Below the pieces are notes generated by a model. It saw only the letters and a program-made list of their open reading frames with translations. It was not told the DNA's origin and made no database searches. A stretch of DNA of 39,131 nt, taken from the NCBI RefSeq assembly GCF_000308435.1, contig NZ_BAFR01000051.1, forward strand, positions 1 through 39,131, given 5' to 3'. Shown piece by piece: positions 24,936 to 33,639 of this stretch. Numbering within the stretch: the stretch's first letter is position 1; the number at the start of each line of letters is the position of its first letter. The position numbers and the translations under genes are program-made. The DNA comes from Nocardia araoensis NBRC 100135 (GTDB lineage Bacteria; Actinomycetota; Actinomycetes; Mycobacteriales; Mycobacteriaceae).

Positions 24936-25079
24936 GCCGGTGACGTCGATGATGTCGTGATGCGCCTGGAGGCCGACCGGCGTCGCCTCGATGCGCGACC
25001 GCGGCGAATGCAGGTTGTCGGGGGAGATCGCCGCGGTGGGATCGGTGCGCACGGTCTCTGCCGCACACCCGATGTCCAC
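24936..25079 (-). pseudogene. Fragment of a second rtcB gene
   Basis: Read on the - strand, this stretch encodes VDIGCAAETVRTDPTAAISP and DNLHSPRSRIEATPVGLQAH then HDIIDVT. It aligns with residues 73-121 of the intact RtcB in this window (29721-29868), with about 35 of 48 positions identical and one codon missing. The rest of RtcB is absent on both sides. The metal-binding Asp and Cys are kept, but nothing else of the enzyme. It ends 15 bp from the recQ stop and abuts the tandem repeats. Confidence 0.8.
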
Positions 25080-25093
25080 GGCCAGTGCTGGTG

Positions 25094-27208
25094 TCAGGTC
25101 GGCGTGGCCAGGGCGAACGGCAGGATGGCGTCGGCGCCGGCCGCTCGGAGCGCATGGGCGGCGACCGTGAAGGTCCAGCCGGTGTCGGTGATGGCGTCCA
25201 CCAGCAGGATCGGGCCTGGGACGTGGGTCAGGTCGGGGACTTCCCAGGAATCGAAAAGGCCCGCGACGCGATGCGCGGAGTTCGCCGCCGAGACGGGTGG
25301 ACGGTCCGGGCGGGTGCGCAACGTGCCGAGGTCGTGCAGGCGGCCGATCTCGGCGAGGCGGGCGGCCAGGGTGGCGGTGAGCACGGGGTGACGCGGCGAT
25401 TCCAGGGCCAGCACCGCGGCGGGGCGGGCGGCCCAATCCCACTCGCGCAGAACGGCGACGCAGGCGTCGAAGACCGCGTCGGGGACCGGATCGTCCGGGC
25501 CGTCGAGCAGCGCGCGCAGGCGCTGGCCCCACCCGAGGTCGGTCAGCCTGCCGAGGACGCGACCGGTCTCGGCGCCGCCGGTGATCTTGCCGGACAACGG
25601 GATTCCCAGTTTGGCCATACCGGTGGGCCACTGCTTGCGCGGCGCGAGGTCGAGGCCGGGACGGTCGAGTCGGGCCTTGGTGGCGGCCACCGCATCGGCC
25701 GCGACGGTGCGGTCGGGGCGGTGGCCGGTGCAGTTGTCGCAGCGGCCGCAGCCGGGCGAATCCGCGGACAACCCGGGGTCGTCCAGCTGGCGGCGCAGGA
25801 ATTCCATGCGGCAATCGGCGGTCGACTGGTAGTCGATCATGGCCTGTTGCTCGCGCTCCCGGGCGATGGCCAGGCGCTCGTAGCGCTCGGTGTCGTAGGT
25901 CCACGGCCGGCCGGTGGCGATCCAGCCGCCGCGCACGCGGCGCACCGCGCCGTCCACGTCGAGCACCTTCAACACCATCTCCAGCCGGGAGCGGTTCAAC
26001 TCCACCAGCGGCTCCAACGCCGCGGTGGACAACGCCCGCTCGGAGTCCAGCGCGTCGAGCACGGCTCGCACGATGTGCTCGCGAGGAAAGGCGACGGAGG
26101 CGAAATAGCTCCAGATCCGCGCGTCCTCGGGGCCGGGGAGCAGGATCACCTCGGCCCGGTCGGTGCCGCGCCCGGCGCGTCCCACCTGCTGGTAGTAGGC
26201 GATCGGCGAGGACGGCGCACCGATGTGCACCACGAAACCGAGGTCGGGTTTGTCGAAGCCCATGCCCAGCGCGGAGGTGGCGATGAGCGCCTTCACCTCG
26301 TTGTTCAGCAGCGCCGCTTCGAGCGCCTCGCGTTCGGCGGGGTCGGTCTGCCCCGTATAGGCGGCGACGGTGTGGCCGTGCGCGGTCAGCACGTCGGCCA
26401 GATCGTGTGCGGCGGCTACGGTGAGCGTGTAGACGATGCCGGAGCCGGGCAGCCGGTCGAGGTGTCCGCTGAGCCAGGCGGTGCGTTCGACGGCATCGTC
26501 GAAGCGGACCACCGACAGGTGCAGCGACTCGCGATCCAGCGTGCCGCGCAGCACCAGGGTGTCGGTGCCGATCTGGGTGGCGACGTCGGTGACCACCCGA
26601 TCGTTGGCGGTCGCTGTGGTCGCCAGCACCGGGACGTCGGAGCCCAGGTCGGCGATCAGCGTCCGGATGCGCCGGTAGTCCGGCCGGAAGTCGTGGCCCC
26701 AGTCCGAGACGCAGTGTGCTTCATCGATCACCACCAGCCCGGCGTCGGCCGCGAGCCGGGGCAGCACCTGATCGCGGAAATCCGGGTTGTTCAGCCGCTC
26801 CGGGCTGACCAGCAGCACGTCGACCGCACCGGCGGCGACCTGTGCGTGGATCTCGTCCCACTCGGTGACATTGCCCGAGTTGATGGTGGCGGCGACCACT
26901 CCAGCGCGGTGCGCCGCCGCGACCTGGTTGCGCATCAGCGCGAGCAGCGGCGACACGATCACCGTCGGCCCGCGTCCGGCCCTGCGCAGGAGTTTGGCGG
27001 CGATGAAGTACACCGCCGACTTGCCCCACCCGGTGCGCTGCACCACCAGCGCCCTGCGCCGCCGTACGACGAGCGCCTCGATCGCGGTCCACTGATCCTC
27101 CCGCAGCCGAGCACCTGCCCCGGCCAGCTCGCGCAGCAGCTGTTCGGCGTGCTCGCGCAGGTCGGGGGCCGTGAGGTCGATCGGGGACGCGCCGGTGGCC
27201 GTGGTCAT
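25094..27208 (-). CDS. RecQ-family DNA helicase with C-terminal phosphoribosyltransferase-like segment
   Basis: Superfamily 2 ATP-dependent helicase of about 704 residues. Walker A is RTGWGKS (58-64), Walker B DEAH (162-165) followed by CVSDWGHDFRPDY, motif III TATAN, and motif VI QQVGRAGRGTDRAEV. A cysteine cluster (DCRMEFL, then GCGRCDNC) gives the RecQ zinc-binding region. Instead of a recognisable HRDC domain, the last 40 residues contain GPILLVDAITDTGWTFTVAA, which resembles the PRPP-binding loop of type I phosphoribosyltransferases (VDDxxxTGxT) with Ala for the second acid. ATG 27208 or 27217 are the likely starts. A SLOG-like gene lies 67 bp upstream in the same direction. Probable role: DNA repair; the role of the tail is unknown. 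Confidence 0.88.
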   Translation of the reverse strand: MTTATGASPIDLTAPDLREHAEQLLRELAGAGARLREDQWTAIEALVVRRRRALVVQRTGWGKSAVYFIAAKLLRRAGRGPTVIVSPLLALMRNQVAAAHRAGVVAATINSGNVTEWDEIHAQVAAGAVDVLLVSPERLNNPDFRDQVLPRLAADAGLVVIDEAHCVSDWGHDFRPDYRRIRTLIADLGSDVPVLATTATANDRVVTDVATQIGTDTLVLRGTLDRESLHLSVVRFDDAVERTAWLSGHLDRLPGSGIVYTLTVAAAHDLADVLTAHGHTVAAYTGQTDPAEREALEAALLNNEVKALIATSALGMGFDKPDLGFVVHIGAPSSPIAYYQQVGRAGRGTDRAEVILLPGPEDARIWSYFASVAFPREHIVRAVLDALDSERALSTAALEPLVELNRSRLEMVLKVLDVDGAVRRVRGGWIATGRPWTYDTERYERLAIAREREQQAMIDYQSTADCRMEFLRRQLDDPGLSADSPGCGRCDNCTGHRPDRTVAADAVAATKARLDRPGLDLAPRKQWPTGMAKLGIPLSGKITGGAETGRVLGRLTDLGWGQRLRALLDGPDDPVPDAVFDACVAVLREWDWAARPAAVLALESPRHPVLTATLAARLAEIGRLHDLGTLRTRPDRPPVSAANSAHRVAGLFDSWEVPDLTHVPGPILLVDAITDTGWTFTVAAHALRAAGADAILPFALATPT

Positions 27209-27275
27209 GCGCTCCATCGTGCCCGACGCCACCGACAGGCGGCGGCGCGGCGGGAGTGCGGCGCCACCGATCGGG

Positions 27276-27755
27276 TCAGCCGCGCGCGGCTCCTTCCGGC
27301 CACACGATCTCCACCGGCACGGCACGCCGACGAGCGAGTGCGACCACCGACCCGGTGCCGCCGCGCTGCCCTTCCTCGCCGTCCCACACCGCGATGAGCC
27401 GATCACACGATGCCAGCATCATCTCGTTCGCCGCCTCATAGGCGTCGGGCCCGGCGTCGTCGAAGTCCAACACCCGCACCGCCGCCGCCCGCGCGACGAG
27501 TTCGTCGAACAAATCGGCGTGGTCCGGCCGCACCTGCGTCTCCCGGTAGTCGCGCGACGGCAGTACCACTTCGAGCTGCCCACCGGCGTCCAGGACGGCC
27601 TTGGCGAACATCGAGTCGGCGCCACGGGCGAGGCAGCTCACGCCCACCAGGTCCGCGGCGGCGTACGCACCGAGTAGTGCACCGATTTCGGCATACACGA
27701 GCGGCTCGGTGGCCCGCGTGACGTTCGTATGCCCCGTGACCCCGATGCGCACCAT
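27276..27755 (-). CDS. SLOG/DprA-like Rossmann-fold protein
   Basis: A 159-residue soluble protein. MVRIGVTGHTNVT at the start, GVSCLARGADSMFAKAVLD followed by LEVVLPSRDY in the middle, and CDRLIAVWDGEEGQRGGTGS towards the end form the pattern of SLOG-superfamily proteins, which bind nucleotides or nucleotide derivatives. No membrane segment is seen. The ATG at 27755 has AGGAGAT 7 nt upstream, a strong start. It is followed in the same direction by recQ with a 67-bp gap, so they may form an operon. Possible roles include sensing a nucleotide signal or DNA handling. Family placement is by motif resemblance. Confidence 0.6.
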   Translation of the reverse strand: MVRIGVTGHTNVTRATEPLVYAEIGALLGAYAAADLVGVSCLARGADSMFAKAVLDAGGQLEVVLPSRDYRETQVRPDHADLFDELVARAAAVRVLDFDDAGPDAYEAANEMMLASCDRLIAVWDGEEGQRGGTGSVVALARRRAVPVEIVWPEGAARG

Positions 27756-27853
27756 GCAGGGATCTCCTATGCCGTCATCACCCGCGGTCGTATGCGATCT
27801 CGCAGTTCGGCCACGAGTTTCACATACTGCGGCTGCCGCGACGACGGTCGTGG

Positions 27854-28783
27854 TCAGGCGGGTCGCGCGGTAGCGGCTGCCAGCTCTGCCAGCCGATCCC
27901 GGACCAGATCCGGACGCTCCTCGAGAATGAAGTGGCCGCAGCCCGGCACCAGTTCCAGGCGGTAGTCGTCGGCACGCGCGGTTTCCTCGGCGGCGAGCGC
28001 GGGGTGGACCGCCGCGTCCTCCACGCCGAAGAGGGTGCGGATGGGAATCATCGCTCGACGTCGTTCGCCGCGTCCGGCCGAGCGCGGGACTTCACGCAGC
28101 AGAAAAGTGCGGTAGGTGTCGGTCGCGGCGCGGGCACAGACGGGGTCGCGGAAGCGGTTCGCGTAGACGCGGATCGCCGTGGAGCCGAACTTCTCGCGAT
28201 CGCGTACGGCGCCGGCGAAGACGAGGTCCAGGAAGCGGGTGCGCCGGTGCAGGTAGGTGCCGAACGCCGCGACGGCGGGCTGGTAGAGCAGGAACCGCCA
28301 CGCGTGCGGGAGAAAGCTGCGCGGCGTCTGCCACGGGTGCGCGATGTTGAGCGCCAGCAGCGCGTCGAATCGCTCCGGCTCGCGCAGCACGAGCAGGTGG
28401 GCGATGTAGCCGCCCCAGTCGTGGCCGACGAGCAGCACGCGTTCGAGGCCGAGCGCGTCCAGCAACGCGAGCAGGTCCGAGGCGACGTCCTCCTTGGCCC
28501 ATCGGTGCGGCGCTGGGCCGGACCAGCCGTAGCCGGGCAGGTCCGGCGCGATGATCCGCAGTCCGTCCGGCGGGTCGGCGAGCAGGTGACGATAGGCGTA
28601 GTGATGCTCGGGCCAGCCGTGCAAGGCCAACACGGGGCGGCCGTCCGTCGGACCCGCCTCGGTGACGTGGAAACGCACGCCCCGGGCGGTGACGTAGGAG
28701 CGCCGCACGCCGGGAATCTCCGGCGGACCGGCCGCCGGGTCCGACCCGGAAGGGAGCGAGAAGAACGAAGGCCGCCTGGGCAT
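27854..28783 (-). CDS. Alpha/beta hydrolase (epoxide-hydrolase-like)
   Basis: A 309-residue alpha/beta hydrolase. HGWPEH (55-60) is the epoxide-hydrolase/haloalkane-dehalogenase type oxyanion motif. The nucleophile is Asp 122 in GHDWGG, rather than Ser. A likely acid is Asp 256 (FGVEDAAVHP) and the catalytic His is 284 in GCGHFILEERP. The Asp nucleophile points to epoxide hydrolase or dehalogenase chemistry rather than an esterase. The open frame continues far upstream as a shadow of rtcB; ATG at 28783 gives MPRRPSFFSLP. It lies 77 bp downstream of rtcB. No strong Shine-Dalgarno. Confidence 0.88.
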   Translation of the reverse strand: MPRRPSFFSLPSGSDPAAGPPEIPGVRRSYVTARGVRFHVTEAGPTDGRPVLALHGWPEHHYAYRHLLADPPDGLRIIAPDLPGYGWSGPAPHRWAKEDVASDLLALLDALGLERVLLVGHDWGGYIAHLLVLREPERFDALLALNIAHPWQTPRSFLPHAWRFLLYQPAVAAFGTYLHRRTRFLDLVFAGAVRDREKFGSTAIRVYANRFRDPVCARAATDTYRTFLLREVPRSAGRGERRRAMIPIRTLFGVEDAAVHPALAAEETARADDYRLELVPGCGHFILEERPDLVRDRLAELAAATARPA

Positions 28784-28860
28784 ATCCGATGGTATCCAGC
28801 AAACCGCCAGGACATCCAGACCGCCGCGCACCTCGGCCGACGCGCTCCTCGCCGTGACGT

Positions 28861-30084
28861 TCAGCCCTTGACGCAGAGCACCTGGCGCAGCGTCGCGACC
28901 ACATCGACCAGGTCCCGCTGTGCCTCGATGACCTCGTCGATGTCCTTGTACGCGGCCGGGATCTCGTCCACCACGCCCGCGTCCTTGCGCGACTCGACGC
29001 CCTCGGTCTGGGCGATCAGATCGGCCACGGTGAACTGCTTCTTGGCCGCGTTGCGGCTCATCCGCCGTCCCGCGCCGTGCGAGGCCGACTGGAACGAAGC
29101 CGGATTCCCCTTGCCGCGTACGACATACGAGCGGGTACCCATCGAGCCGGGGATCAGGGCGAGATCGCCCTCGCCCGCGCGCACGGCCCCCTTGCGGGTG
29201 ACCAGCATGGGCACGCCGTCGATGACTTCCTCCGCGACATAGTTGTGGTGACAGCTGATGGGCTGTTCGAAACGCACTCCGCGCTCGGCGAATTCGGCGG
29301 CGACCGCACGGCAGACCAGGGCCAGCATCACCGCGCGGTTGCGTGCCGCGTACTCCTGCGCCCAGGTGAGGTCGCGCCGGTATGCCTGCATCTCCGGCGT
29401 TCCGGAGACGAAGACCGCCAGGTCGCGGTCGGGCAGATCGACGTTGTGCGGCAGCGTGCGCGCGATCGCGATGTGCCGCTCGGCGAGCTCCTTGCCGATG
29501 TTGCGGCTGCCGGAATGCAACAGGATCCACACCCGATCGTCCTGATCCAGGCAGACCTCGATGAAGTGGTTGCCGCCGCCGAGCGTTCCCATCTGCTTGT
29601 GCGCCTTGGACTCGCGCGCCTGCACCCGGCTGTCCAGCGCGCCGAACGAACCCCAGAACCGATCCCAGCCCGCGCGCAGCGTCGGGGTGCTCGCCCCGAG
29701 CCCGGCGACCTGGCCGCCGAGCCGCGTGACGTCGACGGCGTCGTGATGCGCCTGGAAGCCGACCGGCACCGCCGCCTCGATGCGCGAGCGCAGCGAGCGC
29801 AGGTTGTCGGGCAGATCCGCCGCGGTGAGATCGGTGCGCACGCTCTCCATGCCGCACCCGATGTCCACGCCGACCGCGGCGGGGGCGACCGCGTCCTTCA
29901 TCGCGATGACCGAGCCGACCGTGGCCCCCTTGCCGAGGTGCACGTCCGGCATCACGCGGACGCCATGGACCCATTTCAGCGCGGCGATGTTGCGCAGCTG
30001 CTGGAGCGCGGCCTGCTCGACCTCGTGCTCGTGGGCCCACATGAGCGTCTGCGCCTTGGTGCCGCGCAGCTCGACGGGAAACAT
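28861..30084 (-). CDS. rtcB: RNA-splicing ligase RtcB
   Basis: GTP- and Mn2+-dependent ligase that joins 2',3'-cyclic-phosphate (or 3'-phosphate) RNA ends to 5'-OH ends. The 407-residue product has DIGCG (metal ligands Asp 74 and Cys 77), GGGNHFIE (from 169), SCHHNYV (277-283), IPGSMGTRSY (311-320) and SHGAGR (335-340) with the histidine that is guanylylated. The ATG at 30084 follows AAAGGA by about 8 nt. No rtcA or rtcR is nearby, so control must differ from the E. coli rtc operon. A fragment of a paralogue lies at 24936-25079. Confidence 0.96.
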   Translation of the reverse strand: MFPVELRGTKAQTLMWAHEHEVEQAALQQLRNIAALKWVHGVRVMPDVHLGKGATVGSVIAMKDAVAPAAVGVDIGCGMESVRTDLTAADLPDNLRSLRSRIEAAVPVGFQAHHDAVDVTRLGGQVAGLGASTPTLRAGWDRFWGSFGALDSRVQARESKAHKQMGTLGGGNHFIEVCLDQDDRVWILLHSGSRNIGKELAERHIAIARTLPHNVDLPDRDLAVFVSGTPEMQAYRRDLTWAQEYAARNRAVMLALVCRAVAAEFAERGVRFEQPISCHHNYVAEEVIDGVPMLVTRKGAVRAGEGDLALIPGSMGTRSYVVRGKGNPASFQSASHGAGRRMSRNAAKKQFTVADLIAQTEGVESRKDAGVVDEIPAAYKDIDEVIEAQRDLVDVVATLRQVLCVKG

Positions 30085-30175
30085 GGTCTCGGTCCTTTCG
30101 TTGTCCGTGCCATCAACGGTAGGGACCGCGAGCACCCGGCGCACCCGAATATCCGACCGCCCGGAATGGTGGCGG

Positions 30176-31255
30176 TCAGCCGACCGCCTGCTCGAACCGT
30201 GGGGGATAGACCCGCTCGGCGTTCCCGTGGGCGATGGCTCCGACCAGGGCTTCGGCGTCCCCGGTGGTGATCGCGTCGTCGGCGAGCCACTCGTCGACCA
30301 GCTTGCCGAGACCGCGCCGCCAGAGCAGGGCGCCGAGGTAGTGCAGTTCCGGGAGCCCGTAGCCGTCGGATGAGTAGCACAGCGCACGGAACGGGGCGAG
30401 TTCCAGCGTCTCGGCCAGCACGGCCCCGGCCCGCTGCCCCACGTAGGGAATGGTCAGGCCGAGATCCAGATGGACGTGCTCGAAGACGTGCGCGAGATAG
30501 GCGGCGTTGCGATGGAACGGCCAGCAGTGCAGCAGCATCACCGAGAGCCCGGTGTTCGCCGTTCGGCGCAGGAAGTCGGTGAGCAGCAGCGGGTCGCCGT
30601 GCCGCAGGCGCAGATCCGGGTCGCCGAACCCGGTGTGGAATTGCAGCGGAAGACCGAGCTCGGCGCCGATGCGCGCGCCGAGGCCGACCAGCCACCCCAG
30701 GACGTCCGGATCGGTGAGCCGGTGTTCGGGCGCGAAACTGGTCGGCGGATGATCCCGCAGCGGGAAGTCCAGACCGCATCGGTAGGCCACGATCGTCTTC
30801 AACCCGACGGCGCCTGCCGCTCGGGCGCGCAATTCCGCCTCGATCCGCTCGTAGACCCCGGACACCGCGCCGACCTGCGCGACGACTCGCTCGGCCACTT
30901 CCTCCAGCCGGACCACCTCGCGCACCTCCCCGCCCACAAGATCGGCGAAATCCGCTGTTCCGCCGCCTATCCCGGTGTCGAGGAACCATCGGGTCACCCC
31001 GGTCGCGCGCAGCAGCCGGGCGGCCACCTCACCTCCGCCCAGCCGGGCGCGATGCCGGAGGTAGACGTCCGGGCTGACGTGGGCGGGCAGATCGAGCGCG
31101 GGGGCGCACCAGCGGCGCACGGCGAGCCCGAGCGCGGAATCGAAACTGCCGTGCGCGCCTTCCCCGAGCAAGCGCTCGAATCCGCGCCGATCCAGGTTCT
31201 CGGTGCGCACCCCGTGACAGTGGTGGTCGGTGAGCCGGACACCGTCGGTGAGCAT
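30176..31255 (-). CDS. Amidohydrolase (FluG N-terminal-domain type)
   Basis: Metal-dependent hydrolase of the amidohydrolase/TIM-barrel group, 359 residues. Metal-ligand motif DHHCHG near the N-terminus, FHTGFGDPD in the middle, LLHCWPFHRNAAYLAH, and SSDGYGLPELHYLG near the end (likely final Asp ligand) match Amidohydro_2 proteins. The ATG at 31255 begins 1 nt after the stop of the glutamine-synthetase-like gene, so the two are co-translated. In fungal FluG these two domains are fused in the same protein. The substrate is unknown but probably a gamma-glutamyl amide or related compound. Confidence 0.82.
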   Translation of the reverse strand: MLTDGVRLTDHHCHGVRTENLDRRGFERLLGEGAHGSFDSALGLAVRRWCAPALDLPAHVSPDVYLRHRARLGGGEVAARLLRATGVTRWFLDTGIGGGTADFADLVGGEVREVVRLEEVAERVVAQVGAVSGVYERIEAELRARAAGAVGLKTIVAYRCGLDFPLRDHPPTSFAPEHRLTDPDVLGWLVGLGARIGAELGLPLQFHTGFGDPDLRLRHGDPLLLTDFLRRTANTGLSVMLLHCWPFHRNAAYLAHVFEHVHLDLGLTIPYVGQRAGAVLAETLELAPFRALCYSSDGYGLPELHYLGALLWRRGLGKLVDEWLADDAITTGDAEALVGAIAHGNAERVYPPRFEQAVG

Positions 31256-31256
31256 G

Positions 31257-32627
31257 TCAGAACCGCCAGCGGGTGAGCGCGACCAGCTCTTCGGGGCTCG
31301 CCGCGGCATACCGCTCGGCCTCGGCGCGGCGCACGGTGAGCAGCGCGTCGTGCAGTTCGACGCCCATGGCGTCGGCGAGCACCGCGGACGCGGCGAGGTG
31401 GTCGGCGGCTTCGGACGGGGTGGTCGGTAGGCGGCGCACATCCGACATCATGCGTGCTTCGGCGTCGAAAGTCGCGGGGTCCCCGGTGATCTCGACCGGA
31501 AGACGCAACTGTTCGGCGGCACCGGCGAGCCCGGCCGCGATCACCGACCCGACGATCAGGTACGGATTGCCGGTCGCGTCGAAACATTTGATCTCGGCAT
31601 TGGCCGCCCATGGCTCCGTGCCGCGCACCCCGGTGACGAAGCGCAGCGCCGCCTCCCTGGTCTCGCGGCCCCAGCACTGCCAGACCCCCGCCCAGCGCGA
31701 CGGCTCCGACCGCAGGAAACTCGCCGGATTTCCCGCGCCGACCGCGACCAGCGCGGGCAGTTCGCGCAGCACTCCGGCCAGGAACGCCTCGCCGGTCCGC
31801 CGCATGCCGTGCGGTCCGTCGCCGCCCGCGAACAGCGGTCCCTCCGCGTCGGTCACCGACAGGTGCAGATGCGCTCCGGAACCGGCTCCGCCCGGTTCGA
31901 TGCACGGGGCGAGCAGCGCGCGCCAGCCGTGCCGCGCGCTCACCTGCCGGATGGTGTGCCGGACCAGTACGGCCTCGTCGGCGGCGGCGACCGGCTCGGA
32001 CGGTTCGACCGACAACTCCAGTTGCGCGAGCGCGTATTCCGGATGGAACTGCGCGACGGTGACGCCTTGTCGTTCGAGCGCCGCGACCAGGTCGGCGGCG
32101 TAGTCGGCCACCTGCCCGAGCCGGACCAGGCCGTAGGCGGGGCCGTGGATCGCGGGTGTGAAGTCGTCGGTGCCGTCGGCGCGGCCCACCGCCCACTCCG
32201 TCTCGAACGCCATGGACAGCCGCAGCCCGGCCGCCTGTGCGGCCGCGGTCTGACGGGCCGCGAAGTGGCGCTGGCAAGCGACGAAGCGGGTGCCGTCCTG
32301 GGTGTATTTGTCCGTGGGCGCCCATGCCCAGCCGGGCTGGCAGGCCAGTTCCGTGAGCATGCTCAGATCGGGGACGAGCCGCAGATCGCCGTCGGGTCCG
32401 CCGAGATAGCGACCGATCGCCATCAGGTCGTCGAAGGCGAAGGTCTCGAAGCACGGCGACACCCCGACGCCGTACCAGGACGCCAGGTCGAGCCGCTGCT
32501 CGGGGACGGCCTTCACGCGCGTGATGCCCGCGTTGTCCACGAAACTCAGCGCGACCATGGACGCGTTCAGCCGCTCGATCGGCGCGGTGCCGCCCTCGGC
32601 GGGAATGCGATCCGGCGTGGTGGCCAT
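31257..32627 (-). CDS. Glutamine-synthetase-like gamma-glutamyl ligase
   Basis: Member of the glutamine synthetase family, about 456 residues. It is not the main GlnA: such proteins usually ligate glutamate to amines other than ammonia. Motifs: DNAGITRVKAVP at the N-terminal beta-grasp, MAFETEW with the first metal Glu, HPEYALAQLELSV, the ATP-loop GSGAHLHLSV, NPASFLRSEPSRWAG with active-site Arg, and EIKCFDATGNPYLIVGSVIA. There is no adenylylation Tyr-loop I can recognise. ATG at 32627 is chosen; ATG 32633 and GTG 32636 are possible. It lies upstream of and adjoining the amidohydrolase gene. Confidence 0.88.
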   Translation of the reverse strand: MATTPDRIPAEGGTAPIERLNASMVALSFVDNAGITRVKAVPEQRLDLASWYGVGVSPCFETFAFDDLMAIGRYLGGPDGDLRLVPDLSMLTELACQPGWAWAPTDKYTQDGTRFVACQRHFAARQTAAAQAAGLRLSMAFETEWAVGRADGTDDFTPAIHGPAYGLVRLGQVADYAADLVAALERQGVTVAQFHPEYALAQLELSVEPSEPVAAADEAVLVRHTIRQVSARHGWRALLAPCIEPGGAGSGAHLHLSVTDAEGPLFAGGDGPHGMRRTGEAFLAGVLRELPALVAVGAGNPASFLRSEPSRWAGVWQCWGRETREAALRFVTGVRGTEPWAANAEIKCFDATGNPYLIVGSVIAAGLAGAAEQLRLPVEITGDPATFDAEARMMSDVRRLPTTPSEAADHLAASAVLADAMGVELHDALLTVRRAEAERYAAASPEELVALTRWRF

Positions 32628-32679
32628 GCCCATCACGATATCGGCTCGGACGCAGCGGCAGCCGCCGCGGCGCGCGTCG

Positions 32680-33558
32680 CTACTCCGCGACCATGGCGGC
32701 GGTGATCTCCTCCCGAGCTGGGATCGAACTGCTCGCGCCCAACCGGGTCGTCGCCAGCGCTCCGGCCGCGCAAGCCCAGGTCAGCGCCCATTCCGGGCCT
32801 CGATGCCAGGCCGCGGCCAGCGCGCCGGTGAAGGCGTCGCCCGCGCCGGTGGTGTCGACGACATCGACCTGCGGGCTGGGCCGGGAGAAGCGGGCGCCGT
32901 CCGGTCCGCGATAGTCCGCGCCCGCCGCCCCGCGGGTGACGACCAAGTGCGCGACGGTGTCGAGGTCGGCGTCCAGTTGCTCGGCTTCGCCCGAATTCAC
33001 CACGGCGACATCGACATTCGTCCACAGATCGGCGGGCAGCGCACGGGCCGGTGAGGGGTTCAACAGCACTGTGGTGCCGTGCGCGCGGGCGTGGCGAGCC
33101 GCGGCGGCCACCGTGTCCACCGGAATTTCCAACTGGCACAACAAGATATCGGCGGCGGCGATCGCCGCCAGGTCGTCCTCGGTCAGCTCGGACATCCGCG
33201 TGTTGGCGCCCCCGACGACGATGATGCTGTTCTCGCCGTCGTCATCCACCACGATCGTGGCGATGCCGCTCGGCCCGGCGACCGTGCGCAGCCGGTCGGT
33301 GAATACCGCGGCGTCGGTCAGCGACCTGCGTAGTTCACCGGCGAAGACGTCGTCGCCGACCGCCCCGAGGAAGCGGACCTCGCCGCCTGCCCGCCGCGCC
33401 GCGATGGCCTGATTCGCGCCTTTCCCGCCGGGCACCATGGCGAAGCCGCTCCCGAGGACCGTCTCACCGGGGACCGGCCTGCGCGCGGTGGTGGTCACCA
33501 GATCCATGTTGATGCTGCCGAGCACCACGATCGCGGGAACGTCCGATTCGACCGTCAT
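32680..33558 (-). CDS. rbsK: Ribokinase (PfkB family)
   Basis: Phosphorylates ribose (or a similar pentose) at C5. The 292-residue product has the PfkB signatures GSINMDLV at the N-terminus, [14 protein letters not shown] and [16 protein letters not shown] with the catalytic Asp. The ATG at 33558 gives a normal-length ribokinase; the frame is open far upstream across proA and beyond only because of GC skew. It is divergent from proA with an 87-bp gap. In mycobacteria a ribokinase gene is also near proA, so this belongs to the conserved backbone. No transporter gene is present. Confidence 0.9.
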   Translation of the reverse strand: MTVESDVPAIVVLGSINMDLVTTTARRPVPGETVLGSGFAMVPGGKGANQAIAARRAGGEVRFLGAVGDDVFAGELRRSLTDAAVFTDRLRTVAGPSGIATIVVDDDGENSIIVVGGANTRMSELTEDDLAAIAAADILLCQLEIPVDTVAAAARHARAHGTTVLLNPSPARALPADLWTNVDVAVVNSGEAEQLDADLDTVAHLVVTRGAAGADYRGPDGARFSRPSPQVDVVDTTGAGDAFTGALAAAWHRGPEWALTWACAAGALATTRLGASSSIPAREEITAAMVAE

Positions 33559-33633
33559 ATCGCCGGACGGTAGTCGCCTCGCCCGGGTGGCGCACGCGTC
33601 ACCGCGGGTGGGATCGGCGGTATTCCCGGTGCG

Positions 33634-33639
33634 TAGGCT
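33634..33639 (+). promoter_or_regulatory. -10 element (TAGGCT) for leaderless proA
   Basis: TAGGCT ends 6 nt before the ATG of proA, giving transcription from the start codon itself. No Shine-Dalgarno is present. The context TAGGCTGT is identical to that at ndk. Confidence 0.5.

Noticed and set aside
24424..25391. Several 80-200 codon + strand frames across the toxin end, repeats and recQ end
   Set aside because: They run through the tandem repeats and opposite recQ and the rtcB fragment, show no recognisable family, and have no convincing ribosome sites.
25085..27397. 770-codon open frame on the + strand opposite recQ
   Set aside because: The recQ motifs on the - strand are unambiguous, and the + frame is rich in Gly, Arg, His and Gln typical of antisense GC-rich sequence.
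28784..30040. Extension of the epoxide-hydrolase-like frame upstream
   Set aside because: This part is the out-of-frame shadow of rtcB, which has complete motifs on the same strand in another frame.
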